A stretch of DNA of 64,000 bases, taken from contig NZ_CP091975.1 in assembly GCF_029016285.1 (NCBI RefSeq), positions 2,728,001-2,792,000 on the forward strand, in the 5' to 3' direction. The position numbers and the translations under genes are program-made. The notes beneath the pieces were generated by a model. The model ran no database searches. It saw nothing but the letters and a program-made list of their open reading frames with translations, and had not been told where the DNA came from. The number at the start of each line of letters is the position of its first letter. The stretch's first letter is position 1. Positions 33,356 through 44,091 of the stretch are shown here, one piece after another. The DNA is from Vibrio sp. DW001 (GTDB lineage: Bacteria; Pseudomonadota; Gammaproteobacteria; Enterobacterales; Vibrionaceae).

Positions 33356-34124
33356 CTAACGCTAACCTCTCTAGATAGATCAACAGTTGCTTATATGCAA
33401 ATACACCACGGCTGCCTTCCGCAAAATGAGAAGCTGGCAAACGTTTTAAACTTGCGTCTCTAAACTTCGTATCGATAGGTACTGCGGAACTCCACACGTG
33501 GTCTGGATAGTCTTTTTTAAGCTGGTTCAACGTCGTTAGTGACGCTCTAGTCCGCTTGTCATACATAGTCGGCACAATCGTTGTTTTAAACGCTCTGTTA
33601 CGTGACTTCTGCATAATTGTTAACGTACGAACCATGCGTTCCAGCCCTTTCATCGCTAGAAATTCGGTTTGCACAGGGATAAGGATACGATCACTTGCGG
33701 CTAACGCATTGACCATCATCACACCCAGTATTGGCGGGCAATCTATAAGTACGTAATCATAATCACCATGTAAGGCGAGCAAAGCACGCTTAAGGATCAA
33801 TCCCATACCACTTCGATTACCCATCACTCGATCAAGGGTCGCGAGTGACATGTGAGCGGGAATGATATCAATATTTTCTACATCAGAAGCCAATATTAGC
33901 GGCCTAACTGATTCTTTATTTATCTCCGATAACTGAAATAGATCGAATAAGCTTTTCGCTACGGTATCTGAATCGTATCCAAGATAGGTTGTTAAGGAGC
34001 CATGTGGATCGGTATCCACTAGCAGCACTCGCTTGTCTTTCTTAGCGAGTAAGCCAGCAAGAGTGATGGTCGTCGTCGTTTTACCTACGCCACCTTTTTG
34101 GTTTGCGACACTCCAAACAATCAT
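33345..34124 (-). CDS. parC: ParA-like ATPase ParC for polar positioning of chemotaxis arrays
   Basis: A 259-residue ParA/MinD-family ATPase. The deviant Walker A is NQKGGVGKTTTT (8-19), Walker A' is VLLVDTDPHGSL, and Walker B lies in YVLIDCPPIL. In Vibrio this gene between cheB and parP encodes ParC, which recruits chemotaxis proteins to the old cell pole. It is not the topoisomerase IV subunit of the same name. It is 8 bp after cheB and overlaps parP. Confidence 0.92.
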   Translation of the reverse strand: MIVWSVANQKGGVGKTTTTITLAGLLAKKDKRVLLVDTDPHGSLTTYLGYDSDTVAKSLFDLFQLSEINKESVRPLILASDVENIDIIPAHMSLATLDRVMGNRSGMGLILKRALLALHGDYDYVLIDCPPILGVMMVNALAASDRILIPVQTEFLAMKGLERMVRTLTIMQKSRNRAFKTTIVPTMYDKRTRASLTTLNQLKKDYPDHVWSSAVPIDTKFRDASLKRLPASHFAEGSRGVFAYKQLLIYLERLALDEQ

Positions 34125-34132
34125 GCGACCCC

Positions 34133-35278
34133 CTATGCCAGGCCGACTTCGACAAGCATGCGCTCAGCGATACGATCTAATGGTAAGTCTTCGGTTGAGA
34201 TAGCCGCTTTAGCAACCGCTTGCGGCATGCCGTACACCACACAACTATCTTCGTCTTGAGCCCATATCGTTGCACCCGCGGTCTTCAACATTCGTGCGCC
34301 TTCGCGTCCGTCTGCACCCATACCCGTTAATATCATTGATAGTACTTTATCGCTATAAACCTTAGCGGCTGAACCAAACGTAACATCTACGCAAGGTTTA
34401 TAGTTCATCCTATCACCACCGTCTACGATACGTAACTTGGCCATACCTGGTCGACCTTCAATCATCATCTGCATACCACCGGGAGCCAAATAAGCAACAC
34501 CTGGACGCAATATGTCACCATCTGCTGCTTCTTTCACTTCAATATTGCAAAGTGTGTTTAAGCGACTCGCAAAGGCGGCCGTAAAAGTGGCGGGCATATG
34601 TTGAATGAGGACAATTGGATGCGGATAATTTTTTGGTAATTTAGTCAATATTTTCTGCAATGCAACCGGACCACCCGTTGACGTACCAATAGCCGTCAAT
34701 TGATATTTCTTACCACTTGCGCGAAATTTCCCCGCAAGCTTTCTGTCCGCTACTGGCGCGCGATTTGCTCCCGCAGCTAATGTGGCGCTCGTCGCTCCAC
34801 CCATTGCTGGCCTACGTAACCCAGAACTAGAGGGTGTTGTGGTAGGAGCAGGAGTTGTTGCTCTCCGGCGAACCTGCATTTTCTTACGAGCAATCTCAAC
34901 CACTCTTTGTTGTAACAGTTGAGTTGCTTCATCTCGATTACGCGCAATATCTTCAAATTTTTTCGGTAAGAAATCCAATGCACCGGCATCAAGGGCATCA
35001 AGCGTCGCACGCGCACCGTCATGTGTTAATGAAGAGAACATTAAGATAGGCGTCGGGTTTACCTTCATGATTTCACGTACCGCTGTAATGCCATCCATGA
35101 TAGGCATTTCGATATCCATCGTAATCACATCGGGTTTAACTTGAGCGACTTTTTCTATCGCTTCCTTTCCGTTCGTTGCGACATCAACCACCTCTAGACG
35201 TGGATCAGCATTAATGATTTCACTCACTCTCCGGCGGAAAAAACTTGAATCGTCAACAACTAATACTTTTACAGCCAT
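34133..35278 (-). CDS. cheB: Chemotaxis protein-glutamate methylesterase CheB
   Basis: A 381-residue enzyme that removes methyl groups from chemoreceptors to adapt signalling. The N-terminal receiver (1-125) has the phospho-accepting Asp in [13 protein letters not shown]; a Thr/Pro/Ala-rich linker (about 140-190) precedes the esterase domain with the catalytic Ser in [10 protein letters not shown], His in LIQHMPATF and Asp in [10 protein letters not shown]. It lies 10 bp after cheA. Confidence 0.95.
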   Translation of the reverse strand: MAVKVLVVDDSSFFRRRVSEIINADPRLEVVDVATNGKEAIEKVAQVKPDVITMDIEMPIMDGITAVREIMKVNPTPILMFSSLTHDGARATLDALDAGALDFLPKKFEDIARNRDEATQLLQQRVVEIARKKMQVRRRATTPAPTTTPSSSGLRRPAMGGATSATLAAGANRAPVADRKLAGKFRASGKKYQLTAIGTSTGGPVALQKILTKLPKNYPHPIVLIQHMPATFTAAFASRLNTLCNIEVKEAADGDILRPGVAYLAPGGMQMMIEGRPGMAKLRIVDGGDRMNYKPCVDVTFGSAAKVYSDKVLSMILTGMGADGREGARMLKTAGATIWAQDEDSCVVYGMPQAVAKAAISTEDLPLDRIAERMLVEVGLA

Positions 35279-35288
35279 ATCATCCTTC

Positions 35289-37496
35289 TTACATACGCGA
35301 ACGCATCGCGTACTGCTTCAATAGGTTAGGTACATCCAGTATCAGTGCGATATGTCCATCACTGGTAATCGTAGCACCTGCCATGCCAGGTGTGCCTTGC
35401 AATAGCTTATCTAATGGTTTGATGACCACTTCTTCTTGACCAATCAAATTGTCCACAACGAAACCGACTCGTTGGCTGCCCAATTGAACGATAACGACAT
35501 GTCCGTGACCTTCACGTTGATCAACAGAGCCCGCTTTTGGAACCAGCCAGTTTTGCAAGTAGAACAGTGGAATCGACTTCTCTCGAACGATAATCGTTAA
35601 CTGACCATCGACAACGTTAGTCTTACTTAAATCTAAGTTAAATATCTCATTAACGCTAGCGAGTGGTAACGCAAATGGCTGATCACAAACACCAACCATA
35701 AGCGTTGGCAAAATAGCGAGTGTTAGTGGTACCTTGATGGTTATCTTGGTCCCCTTCCCTAATTCAGAGTCAACATCAACAGAACCATTCAAAGTATTGA
35801 TAGCGGTTTTAACTACATCCATACCAACACCACGACCTGAGATATCTGAAATTTTTTCTTTTGAAGAAAAACCTGGGGCAAAAATGAGATTGAAGCACTC
35901 TTTATCGGTTAAACGAGAAGCCGCTTCGGTATCCATCAATCCACGATTAACCGCAATGTCTCGAAGCTTATTAGGGTCCATACCACCGCCATCATCAACG
36001 ATAGCAAGCTCAATATGATCACCTTCTTGAGAGGCAGATAGAATAACTTTACCTGTTCTGGACTTGCCCGATTTTTCACGATCATCTGGCATTTCAATTC
36101 CGTGGTCTACGGAATTTCGAACCAAGTGAATCAGTGGATCGGCCAACGCTTCTACTAGATTCTTATCCAGATCCGTGTCTTCACCACGCATTTCAAGCAC
36201 AATATCTTTGTTTAATGTTCGAGCCAAATCACGTACAACACGGGGGAATCGGCCAAATACCTTTTTAATAGGTTGCATGCGCGTTTTCATTACCGCGCCT
36301 TGAAGATCAGCAGTAACAATATCTAAATTCGCAACCGCTTTAGACATCTCTTCATCATTGCGGCTTAGCCCTAGGCTCACCAATCGGTTACGAACCAATA
36401 CCAGTTCACCCACCATATTCATAATGATATCTAGCGTCGAGGTATCAACACGAACCGTTGCTTCCGCTTGCGGTTTTTGAGCTGCTGGTTTATTTACTTT
36501 CGGGGCTGATTTTTCCGCAACAACTGGTTTTACGGTCCCACTTGGCTTAGCCTGAGTTTTGGGTGCGACTGCTTTTGGTGCAACCGTAGGTTGAGCAGTA
36601 GGAGCAGGTTTCGGTTTCGCTACGGGTGCCGGTACATTTGCAGATTTCGTCGCGGCGTCTAACTCTTCAGGAGAAGGGCCTTTACCTGCACCGTGTAACT
36701 GGTCGAGGAGCTTTTCAAACTCGACGTCAGACATAACATCTTCTTCAATGGAAGAGCTGCTTATTGCTGGCGCTGTCGGTGTCGGTGCTACGCTGCTTGT
36801 TGGAGCCGTTCCCTTGCCGTGTAGCTCATCAAGGAGTTTTTCGAATTCATCATCAGTAATATCGCCAGTCTCAGGAATAGAGGTAGGCGTTATTGGTGCT
36901 TCTACCGCGGCTGGTTTGCTCGTGCTCGCACTGGGAGCGGTGCCTTTACCATGTAACTCATCAAGGAGTTTCTCAAATTCATCTTGAGATATATCATCTA
37001 GGGAGCCGTTGGAGCTACTTTCAACGAAGTTACTTTCGATAACGGGTTCTGGTACAACTTCAACGACAGGCTCTTCAACCACCTCTATTGCAACTTCGTC
37101 CGCACTAGCAGGTTTACTCAAACGATGAAGCTGAGCAATTATTGCAGGATCTGCGGGAATTAGGGCTTCGCCGTTCTGCACAGAAACAAACATTACGTTT
37201 ACGGCGTCAAGCGACTGTAAAATCGTATCCATCAACTCTGCGGTGACAGAACGCTGACCGTTTCTTAATATATCAAAAACGTTCTCTGCACCGTGACACG
37301 CGTCGACAAGTTCTGTTAATGAGAGGAAACCAGCCCCACCTTTTACGGTGTGGAAGCCGCGAAAAATGGCATTTAACAGTTCTTTATCGTTAGGGTTATT
37401 TTCAAGTTCAATCAACTGCTCTGAAAGCAGTTCAAGTATCTCACCCGCTTCTACTAAAAAATCCTGTAGAATTTCTTCGTCTAATTCATAGCTCAT
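35289..37496 (-). CDS. cheA: Chemotaxis histidine kinase CheA
   Basis: A 735-residue kinase. The N-terminal P1 domain has the phosphorylated His in [14 protein letters not shown] (about 48). Between P1 and the dimerisation domain lies a 230-residue Pro/Ala/Ser-rich linker with three copies of a [21 protein letters not shown] repeat. Then come P3, the ATPase P4 ([31 protein letters not shown]) and the CheW-like P5 to the end. A canonical P2 is not apparent. In vibrios the region between P1 and P3 contains the part bound by ParP. It is flanked by cheZ and cheB. Confidence 0.95.
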   Translation of the reverse strand: MSYELDEEILQDFLVEAGEILELLSEQLIELENNPNDKELLNAIFRGFHTVKGGAGFLSLTELVDACHGAENVFDILRNGQRSVTAELMDTILQSLDAVNVMFVSVQNGEALIPADPAIIAQLHRLSKPASADEVAIEVVEEPVVEVVPEPVIESNFVESSSNGSLDDISQDEFEKLLDELHGKGTAPSASTSKPAAVEAPITPTSIPETGDITDDEFEKLLDELHGKGTAPTSSVAPTPTAPAISSSSIEEDVMSDVEFEKLLDQLHGAGKGPSPEELDAATKSANVPAPVAKPKPAPTAQPTVAPKAVAPKTQAKPSGTVKPVVAEKSAPKVNKPAAQKPQAEATVRVDTSTLDIIMNMVGELVLVRNRLVSLGLSRNDEEMSKAVANLDIVTADLQGAVMKTRMQPIKKVFGRFPRVVRDLARTLNKDIVLEMRGEDTDLDKNLVEALADPLIHLVRNSVDHGIEMPDDREKSGKSRTGKVILSASQEGDHIELAIVDDGGGMDPNKLRDIAVNRGLMDTEAASRLTDKECFNLIFAPGFSSKEKISDISGRGVGMDVVKTAINTLNGSVDVDSELGKGTKITIKVPLTLAILPTLMVGVCDQPFALPLASVNEIFNLDLSKTNVVDGQLTIIVREKSIPLFYLQNWLVPKAGSVDQREGHGHVVIVQLGSQRVGFVVDNLIGQEEVVIKPLDKLLQGTPGMAGATITSDGHIALILDVPNLLKQYAMRSRM

Positions 37497-37505
37497 AGTT
37501 TACCC

Positions 37506-38225
37506 TTAGAATCCAAGACTCGACAATAGGTCGTCGACATCGTCCTGAGATGAAACCGCATCTTCCCTTTCATGAGGATTTAATATTGGTCCTTCTGCCT
37601 TGGTAGATGCTTTCTTAGTAACGCCAGGCTCTTCGTCGATTTCTTCTACCCCAAATACGGTTAAAATATCGACTAATCCTTCTTCAACCTCACGAACAAG
37701 CGTTATAACGCGCTTTATTATTTGTCCCGTAAGATCTTGAAAATCTTGTGCCATCAAAATTTCAGTTAATTGACTGCGAAGCTCTGTGCTATCGCCCTCT
37801 ATTTGACTGAGCAAATCATCAATGTGTAAGCAAAGTGATTTAAATTCCGATAGTTCAATCCGGCCTTTCATCAGTTCATTCCATGTTGGCCTGACTTCAA
37901 GCAAGCTTTCATGAAGTTTATCTGCAATCGGTAGAGAACGTTCAACGGCATCCATTGTTTTATTGGCTGCGAGTTCAGTCTTCGCAATGACATATTCGAG
38001 CCTGTCACGTGCGTCCGGTATCTCTTCAGTTACTATGACACTCATTCTTGGATCAAACTTAAACTGATCAAGTGCATCGTGAAGGCCACGGGCAAGAGAA
38101 CCGACCTCATTTACAATGGGGTTTTCTCTACTTTTTAATATCGACAATACGATATCGTTAGCATCTTCTTGCTTACCAACTTCAAGTAGAGCAACGAGTT
38201 GTTGTGCTTGTTCTAATGAAATCAT
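37506..38225 (-). CDS. cheZ: CheY-P phosphatase CheZ
   Basis: A 239-residue, mostly helical protein that dephosphorylates CheY-P. The conserved MAQDFQDLTGQIIKRVI segment contains the catalytic Gln, and the C-terminal tail QDDVDDLLSSLGF is the CheY-binding peptide. It follows cheY by about 50 bp and precedes cheA by 9. Confidence 0.94.
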   Translation of the reverse strand: MISLEQAQQLVALLEVGKQEDANDIVLSILKSRENPIVNEVGSLARGLHDALDQFKFDPRMSVIVTEEIPDARDRLEYVIAKTELAANKTMDAVERSLPIADKLHESLLEVRPTWNELMKGRIELSEFKSLCLHIDDLLSQIEGDSTELRSQLTEILMAQDFQDLTGQIIKRVITLVREVEEGLVDILTVFGVEEIDEEPGVTKKASTKAEGPILNPHEREDAVSSQDDVDDLLSSLGF

Positions 38226-38276
38226 AGTGAAAGTCCTTTCTACGCGATTTATTATTGGTTATTTGCGTATAACGAC

Positions 38277-38657
38277 TTATAAACGCTCAAAGATTTTATC
38301 TAGCTTCTCTTTTAGAGTAGCGGCGGTAAATGGCTTAACAATATAACCATTTACACCTGCTTGAGCAGCTTCGATAATCTGTTCTCGTTTCGCTTCTGCA
38401 GTGATCATTAGAACGGGCAAATGTTTGAGTCCCGCATCAGCTCGAATATTCTTAAGCAGATCGATACCTTGCATGCCTGGCATATTCCAATCAGTCACCA
38501 CAAAGTCAAACTCACCTTTTTTCAGCATTGGTAGCGCGGTCAAACCATCATCGGCTTCTTGGGTATTATTGAAACCCAAATCACGTAAAAGGTTCTTAAC
38601 TATACGGCGCATTGTTGAAAAATCATCAACAATCAGGATCTTCATGTTTTTATTCAA
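38277..38657 (-). CDS. cheY: Chemotaxis response regulator CheY
   Basis: A single receiver domain that binds the flagellar switch when phosphorylated. Acidic pair in [10 protein letters not shown], phospho-acceptor Asp in [12 protein letters not shown], Thr/Lys in ITAEAK and VKPFTAATL. This is the polar-flagellum CheY. The start is uncertain: GGAGGT at 38666-38661 stands just before TTG 38657 ([11 protein letters not shown]), while GTG 38669 would overlap that site and ATG 38645 is 16 bases away. I chose TTG, giving 126 residues. Confidence 0.92.
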   Translation of the reverse strand: MNKNMKILIVDDFSTMRRIVKNLLRDLGFNNTQEADDGLTALPMLKKGEFDFVVTDWNMPGMQGIDLLKNIRADAGLKHLPVLMITAEAKREQIIEAAQAGVNGYIVKPFTAATLKEKLDKIFERL

Positions 38658-38688
38658 AATTACCTCCACTGAGGTTCAATTCAGTGTA

Positions 38689-39423
38689 TTAGTCTTCTCG
38701 TGTCCACTCGCTTAATTTGGCGCGTAAACGTTGCATCGATTGGCTATGTATTTGACTGACGCGAGATTCGCTGACACCCAGTACTTCTCCAATTTCTTTT
38801 AGGTTTAGTTCTTCATCATAATAAAGAGAAAGAACCAATGCTTCTCTTTCGGGTAATGTTTTGATCGATTCGATCAAAGCATTACGAAAATGCTCGTCGG
38901 CAACACCTTGAAACGGCGTATTCGAGTAAGAATCTTCATGAGTAGAGATAACGTCTTCTGAAACACCTAAATCCTCTATACCTACTAAGCGCGAACAACT
39001 TATGTCTGATAGAGCGGAATGATACTGCTCTATCGTCATATTTAAGTGCTTAGCAATTTCTATATCGGCAGGGTCTCGAGAAAGTTGAGCCTCTAATTCA
39101 TTTATTGCTTGGCTAATCGTTCGATTATTTCGATGGACCGAACGAGGGACCCAGTCTCCTTTGCGTACTTCATCTAGCATAGAGCCACGAATTCGTATTC
39201 CGGCGTAGGTTTCGAAACTTGCACCTTTTGAATTATCGTAGTTTTGCTGGGCTTCTAGAAGGCCAATCATTCCTGCTTGAATTAAGTCGTCAACCTGAAC
39301 ACTAGGTGGTAGACGTCCCATAAGGTGGTGCGCGATACGTTTGACCAAATTCGAGTACTTCTCCAAAAATGATTTTTGGCTATCTACATTTGCATATTGG
39401 TCATAGGTTAGCGCCTTATTCAC
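38689..39423 (-). CDS. fliA: Flagellar sigma factor FliA (sigma28)
   Basis: A 244-residue sigma factor for late flagellar genes. Region 2 includes KRIAHHLMGRLPPSVQVDDL and GAFETYAGIRIRG-like GASFETYAGIRIRGSMLDE; region 4 includes EREALVLSLYYDEELNLKEI and VSESRVSQIHSQ. It starts at GTG 39423, inside the flhG end, with AGAGGA eight bases upstream. The 8-bp overlap couples it to flhG. Confidence 0.95.
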   Translation of the reverse strand: MNKALTYDQYANVDSQKSFLEKYSNLVKRIAHHLMGRLPPSVQVDDLIQAGMIGLLEAQQNYDNSKGASFETYAGIRIRGSMLDEVRKGDWVPRSVHRNNRTISQAINELEAQLSRDPADIEIAKHLNMTIEQYHSALSDISCSRLVGIEDLGVSEDVISTHEDSYSNTPFQGVADEHFRNALIESIKTLPEREALVLSLYYDEELNLKEIGEVLGVSESRVSQIHSQSMQRLRAKLSEWTRED

Positions 39424-40303
39424 TAAGTGATTCCTCTAACGGTTCTGATTTATTCAATAATCTTTCCACAAAAAACTCCAAATGCCCACTAGGTGTTTTT
39501 GGTATCGGCCATGTTAATGCTTTATTCGCTAATGAGCTTAGCGCTAAAGCAGCTGGCGAGCGCGGATACGCATCAACAACAATTCTTTGTCTCTTTACGG
39601 ATTGTCGTACTTTATCATCTAAAGGAACACATGCGACGAGCTCAATGCTAACATTCAAGAAGCGTTCTGTGACCATGGTCAACTTTGCAAACAATTCTCG
39701 CCCTTCTCGATAGCTCCTGACCATATTCGCAACAATTTTAAATCTCTGTACGCCATGTTCACGGCTGAGCAATTTGATAAGAGCATAGGCATCGGTAATG
39801 GAAGTCGGTTCATCACAAACAACAACGAGGACATCTTGAGCCGCACGCGAAAAACTAACCACCATGTCGGAAATACCGGCGGCAGTATCCACTAATAATA
39901 CATCGACTTCTTCTTCTAAAGAACCAAAAGCACGTATTAAACCAGCATGTTGTGCGTGGCTTAGTTCGGTCATACTTTGTGTGCCAGAGGTTGCAGGAAT
40001 TATCTTAATGCCGTGTGGTCCTTCAACCATGGCATCTTTTAGCTCACATTCACCCGCCAAAACATGGCCTAAGTTACGCTTCACTCTTAGTCCAAGCATG
40101 ATATCAACATTTGCCAACCCGAGGTCAGCATCTAAAACCATAACTTTCTTTCCTTGACGAGCCATACATATTGCCAAACTTAACGTGACATTTGACTTGC
40201 CGACCCCACCTTTACCGCCCGTGACCGAAATTACTTTAGTTAAACTTGGCTGAGTGAGTCTGCGCAAGCCGCTTGCTTGGTCGTGCATATTATTATCTGT
40301 CAT
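39416..40303 (-). CDS. flhG: Flagellar number regulator FlhG (FleN), MinD-like ATPase
   Basis: A 295-residue MinD/ParA-type ATPase that limits polar flagella to one and counteracts FlrA. The Walker A is GGKGGVGKSNVTLSL, preceded by VISVT; VLDADLGLANVDIML and LLVDTAAGIS are the other nucleotide motifs. It lies 13 bp after flhF and overlaps fliA. Confidence 0.95.
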   Translation of the reverse strand: MTDNNMHDQASGLRRLTQPSLTKVISVTGGKGGVGKSNVTLSLAICMARQGKKVMVLDADLGLANVDIMLGLRVKRNLGHVLAGECELKDAMVEGPHGIKIIPATSGTQSMTELSHAQHAGLIRAFGSLEEEVDVLLVDTAAGISDMVVSFSRAAQDVLVVVCDEPTSITDAYALIKLLSREHGVQRFKIVANMVRSYREGRELFAKLTMVTERFLNVSIELVACVPLDDKVRQSVKRQRIVVDAYPRSPAALALSSLANKALTWPIPKTPSGHLEFFVERLLNKSEPLEESLSE

Positions 40304-40316
40304 AATCTATCGTCAC

Positions 40317-41807
40317 TTAGAATCCATCAGTTTCACTGGTCCAGTAGTGGGGTTCATCTTCAGTTGATTTCTCAAGTAACTCGTTGGCTTTTGCAACCAG
40401 ATACTTCGGTTGAGCAATCACTATGTCTTCCGGTACCCTTTGACCATTAGCCACATAAGCTACTGGTAGTGAGTTCTGGACTATAACGCTTATAAATTCG
40501 CCTAAACTTAAAGATTCATCGATCTTAGTCAGGATACATCCGGATAGAGGTATACGTTTGAAGTGATCAATGGTCTCTTGTAATACTCTTCGTTGTGCTG
40601 TCGCAGGCAGCACCAAATAGCTATTTATCACTGAACCGCTATCCTGCATTAACGTATCTAATTGTTCTGTCAATCGTACATCTCGTTGACCCATTCCGGC
40701 CGTATCAACCAATACCAATCTACGGTTACGTAATTGATAAATTGCTTCGGCCAACTCCTCGGAATCTTTAGCTATTTTTACTGGGCATCCCATAATCCTA
40801 CCATAAATAGCAAGCTGTTCATGAGCACCAATTCTAAATGTGTCGGTTGTCACTAAAGCGACATTGTCTGCTCCGTATTCCATTGCGGCTCTTGCTGCCA
40901 ATTTTGCTATAGTGGTCGTCTTCCCTACGCCAGTAGGACCGAGTAGCGCGACAACACCACCACGTTTGAGTATGTCTGTTTTTGTCACTACAACTTGATC
41001 AGAAACCAGAGACAGCAGCTCCTTCCATGCTTGAGCTGGTGGTGTATCTTCCGAAATATAGCAAGCCAGTTGATCCGCTAAATCAGAGGATAATCCCATT
41101 CTTTCTAGGCGTTTAATGAGCATAGCTCTCAGTGGTTCTCTTCGCTCAACTTCTTGCCACATAAGCCCAGAAACCTGATGCTCTAAAAGACGACGAATAG
41201 ACATCATCTCGTCACGCATTAAATTCAGCTCTTGATTCGTTTCAACTTCTGTTCCCGACGGACCTCGACTGCGGTCATATCGAGTGGGGTCAAGCTTTGG
41301 TATCGGTCTAGGGTTTCTAGTATCATCTGAAATAAGCTTCGCCAAACCCGAATCTTGTGCCAATGAAGAGGAAATTGCGCCACGGTGAGACTGAGATGAT
41401 TGCTGTGGGTTGGATTGACGCTTCAACAAAGCGGAGAGCGAATCAGCCTCTGTCGTTCTGGTACCACTCTCTTCTTCGTTATTGCTATATTGTTTAAGCA
41501 TATTGGCGAAACGTTTCGTCGTCGAACCTGAATGCGTATTGGCCTGCAAGCTCACACGATCATCTTGTAGGTCTCGGCTATACTGACGCTCATCTACCTT
41601 AGCTGAACCCCCTTCATAACGTGACTGAACACGGGAAGGACTTTGAGAAGTGGTTCTTTCAACGGGCTCTCCATCGATAGCAGCAACTATCTCTACTCCA
41701 CCTGCCACCTTTTTGTTAGACATGATGACAGCTTCAGACCCAAGTTCTTCTTTCACTTGAAGAAGAGCTAGTCTCATATCTTTGGCAAAAAATCGTTTTA
41801 TCTTCAA
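40317..41807 (-). CDS. flhF: Polar flagellar placement GTPase FlhF
   Basis: A 496-residue SRP-family GTPase that sets the polar site of flagellum assembly. The N-terminal basic B region (MKIKRFFAKDMRLALLQVKE) and a disordered Ser/Gln-rich stretch (about 65-190) precede the NG domain: G1 GPTGVGKTTTIAKLAA, G3 DTAGMGQRD and G4 TKIDES. Follows flhA and precedes flhG. Confidence 0.95.
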   Translation of the reverse strand: MKIKRFFAKDMRLALLQVKEELGSEAVIMSNKKVAGGVEIVAAIDGEPVERTTSQSPSRVQSRYEGGSAKVDERQYSRDLQDDRVSLQANTHSGSTTKRFANMLKQYSNNEEESGTRTTEADSLSALLKRQSNPQQSSQSHRGAISSSLAQDSGLAKLISDDTRNPRPIPKLDPTRYDRSRGPSGTEVETNQELNLMRDEMMSIRRLLEHQVSGLMWQEVERREPLRAMLIKRLERMGLSSDLADQLACYISEDTPPAQAWKELLSLVSDQVVVTKTDILKRGGVVALLGPTGVGKTTTIAKLAARAAMEYGADNVALVTTDTFRIGAHEQLAIYGRIMGCPVKIAKDSEELAEAIYQLRNRRLVLVDTAGMGQRDVRLTEQLDTLMQDSGSVINSYLVLPATAQRRVLQETIDHFKRIPLSGCILTKIDESLSLGEFISVIVQNSLPVAYVANGQRVPEDIVIAQPKYLVAKANELLEKSTEDEPHYWTSETDGF

Positions 41808-41866
41808 TGTATTCGTCCAAGGTTTATTGGCGTAGCTCGTATGTCGTTTGGTCAGGCTGTGCAGTT

Positions 41867-43960
41867 TTAGTTACCCACTGCTTGTACTATTCTAATCTGC
41901 TTCTCATCTGGAATTTCTTGATACGATAGCACTCTAAGATTAGGAATAGTGTTCTTAACAAACTTCGCCAATGTCGTTCTTAACACACCTGATGTAAGCA
42001 ATACCGCAGGCTCACCTTTCAATTCTTGTTCTTGTGTTGCTTGACTTAGCGAGGACTGAAGCCTTTCAGCTAACCCTGGCTCAATTCCGGTGGATTCACC
42101 ACCCGACGCCTGCATAGTTTGATGCAATATTTGTTCCAATTCAGGTATAAGAGTGATTACTGGCAATTCTGGCTCTATACCATTGATTTCTTGCACTATA
42201 AGTCGTTTTAGTGCGATCCGAACCGCTGCCGTTAATATGTCAGGTTCTTGACTCTTACTCGCATACTCAGACATGGTTTGAACGATAGTTCGAACATCTC
42301 TGATAGGAATGGCTTCGTTAAGTAGATTCTGAAGCACCTTCACAACAATACCTAATGGTAGCTGATCAGGTACGAACCCTTCGACCAGTTTCGGTGTGGA
42401 TCGCCCAAGCATCTCAAGCAAGTTCTGAACTTCCTCATGACCTATTAATTGTGAGGCATTATTGGTTAATAATTGACTCAAATGCGTCGCCAGTACGGTT
42501 GCGGAGTCAACCACTGTGTAACCGAGCGCTTGAGCATGCTCTCGTCGATCATCTTTAATCCAAACTGCCTCCAACCCAAAGGCTGGGTCTACTGTTGGCT
42601 CACCCTCAACCATGCCATAGACTTGACCTGGATTTATCGCCAGCTCTTGATCAGGACGAATCTCGGCTTCACCGACCGCAACGCCCATCAACGTGATCCG
42701 GTAACTATTTGGGGTTAATTCAAGGTTATCGCGTATATGTACCGCGGGAACAAGGAATCCAAAGTCTTGTGAAAGCTTCTTACGGACCCCTTTAACCCTA
42801 TCAAGTAATTCCCCACCTTGCTCTTTATCCACCATAGGAATGAGCCGATATCCTACCTCTAACCCAATGATATCTACAGGTTGCACATCATCCCAAGAGA
42901 GCTCTTTTAGTGCTGTACTCTCTAGATCTTTAGTCACTGGTAAATTAGGCTTCTCTGCTGCTTTTTTCTGTTTACGCTTTTGGTAATATACCGCACCACC
43001 CGCTATTGAGCTTAACAACAAAAATGAGAAATGAGGCATGCCTGGAACCACGCCCATCACACCCATAATGATAGCGGTGATGGTTAAGGCTTTTGGGTTA
43101 TCAAATAGCTGGAACACCATCACTTCACCCATATCCTCATCGGTATTTTGACGAGTCACCATGATGGCAGCACCAATAGACAGCAATAATGATGGTATTT
43201 GAGCAACCAAACCATCACCAATAGTTAACAGTGTGTAGATTTTAATTGCGTCTTGGAAAGACAAATCAAATTGCAACATACCGATGAATAGACCACCGAT
43301 GATGTTAATAAATAGGATTAAAATACCGGCTATTGCGTCCCCTTTAACGAATTTTGATGCTCCATCCATCGAACCGTAAAAATCGGCTTCTTTGGTCACT
43401 TCAAAACGACGAGTCCTCGCGGCCTCTTGATCAATCAAGCCCGCATTTAGATCTGCATCGATGGCCATTTGCTTACCGGGCAAAGCGTCCAAAGTAAAGC
43501 GAGCACTTACTTCTGATATACGCCCTGCACCTTTTGTCACAACCATAAAGTTAATGATCATTAAGATAAGGAATACGATGAGACCAACCGCATAGTTGCC
43601 TCCAATAACGACACTACCAAATGCTTCGATAACACTACCTGCGGCATCTCCCCCTTCATGCCCATAGAGTAAGACCACTCGGGTAGAGGCCACGTTCAAT
43701 GCTAAGCGAAGTAAGGTCGCGACTAACAAAACCGTTGGGAAGGCAGCAAAATCAAGGGGTCTTCGAGTGTAAATGGTAACCAGTAAAACCACCAAAGACA
43801 GCGCGATATTGAAGGTAAAAAACAGATCGAGTAAAAATGGCGGTACTGGAAGTACGACCATTCCCAACGTAGAAAGAACGATGATCGGCGCACCAATGGC
43901 CGGAATAGCTCTCATCGGGATAGAAGGCATTCTTTCAGAAAATGGCAGGTTAAATTTCAT
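41867..43960 (-). CDS. flhA: Flagellar export gate protein FlhA
   Basis: A 697-residue core of the type III flagellar export apparatus: eight membrane helices in the first 330 residues with the FHIPEP-type region (GRISEVSARFTLDALPGKQMAIDADLNAG), and a large cytoplasmic domain that docks export chaperones. The frame opens with a TTG at 43969, but ATG 43960 (MKFNLPFSER) is the likely start. A sigma54-type promoter lies about 60 bp upstream. First gene of flhA-flhF-flhG-fliA. Confidence 0.95.
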   Translation of the reverse strand: MKFNLPFSERMPSIPMRAIPAIGAPIIVLSTLGMVVLPVPPFLLDLFFTFNIALSLVVLLVTIYTRRPLDFAAFPTVLLVATLLRLALNVASTRVVLLYGHEGGDAAGSVIEAFGSVVIGGNYAVGLIVFLILMIINFMVVTKGAGRISEVSARFTLDALPGKQMAIDADLNAGLIDQEAARTRRFEVTKEADFYGSMDGASKFVKGDAIAGILILFINIIGGLFIGMLQFDLSFQDAIKIYTLLTIGDGLVAQIPSLLLSIGAAIMVTRQNTDEDMGEVMVFQLFDNPKALTITAIIMGVMGVVPGMPHFSFLLLSSIAGGAVYYQKRKQKKAAEKPNLPVTKDLESTALKELSWDDVQPVDIIGLEVGYRLIPMVDKEQGGELLDRVKGVRKKLSQDFGFLVPAVHIRDNLELTPNSYRITLMGVAVGEAEIRPDQELAINPGQVYGMVEGEPTVDPAFGLEAVWIKDDRREHAQALGYTVVDSATVLATHLSQLLTNNASQLIGHEEVQNLLEMLGRSTPKLVEGFVPDQLPLGIVVKVLQNLLNEAIPIRDVRTIVQTMSEYASKSQEPDILTAAVRIALKRLIVQEINGIEPELPVITLIPELEQILHQTMQASGGESTGIEPGLAERLQSSLSQATQEQELKGEPAVLLTSGVLRTTLAKFVKNTIPNLRVLSYQEIPDEKQIRIVQAVGN

Positions 43961-44019
43961 AGATAGCAAGGCTTCAATTTTGATTGAAAGGGAAATAAAT
44001 CAACATGTTGCTGTTACTA

Positions 44020-44035
44020 TGCAATTATTAGTCCA
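44020..44035 (-). promoter_or_regulatory. Sigma54-like promoter of flhA
   Basis: On the minus strand TGGACTA-ATAA-TTGCA keeps the GG and GC ten bases apart; the -24 half is weaker than consensus (ACTA for CACG). It is about 60 bp before the flhA ATG. Confidence 0.65.
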
Positions 44036-44091
44036 TGAGAATAAGTCAAAAAACTGACTCCATGGATAAAACCTAAGTCACGAGTGAAAAT

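Noticed and set aside
36748..36987. Plus-strand ORF with internal repeats
   Set aside because: Mirror image of the CheA linker repeats; low complexity and antisense.
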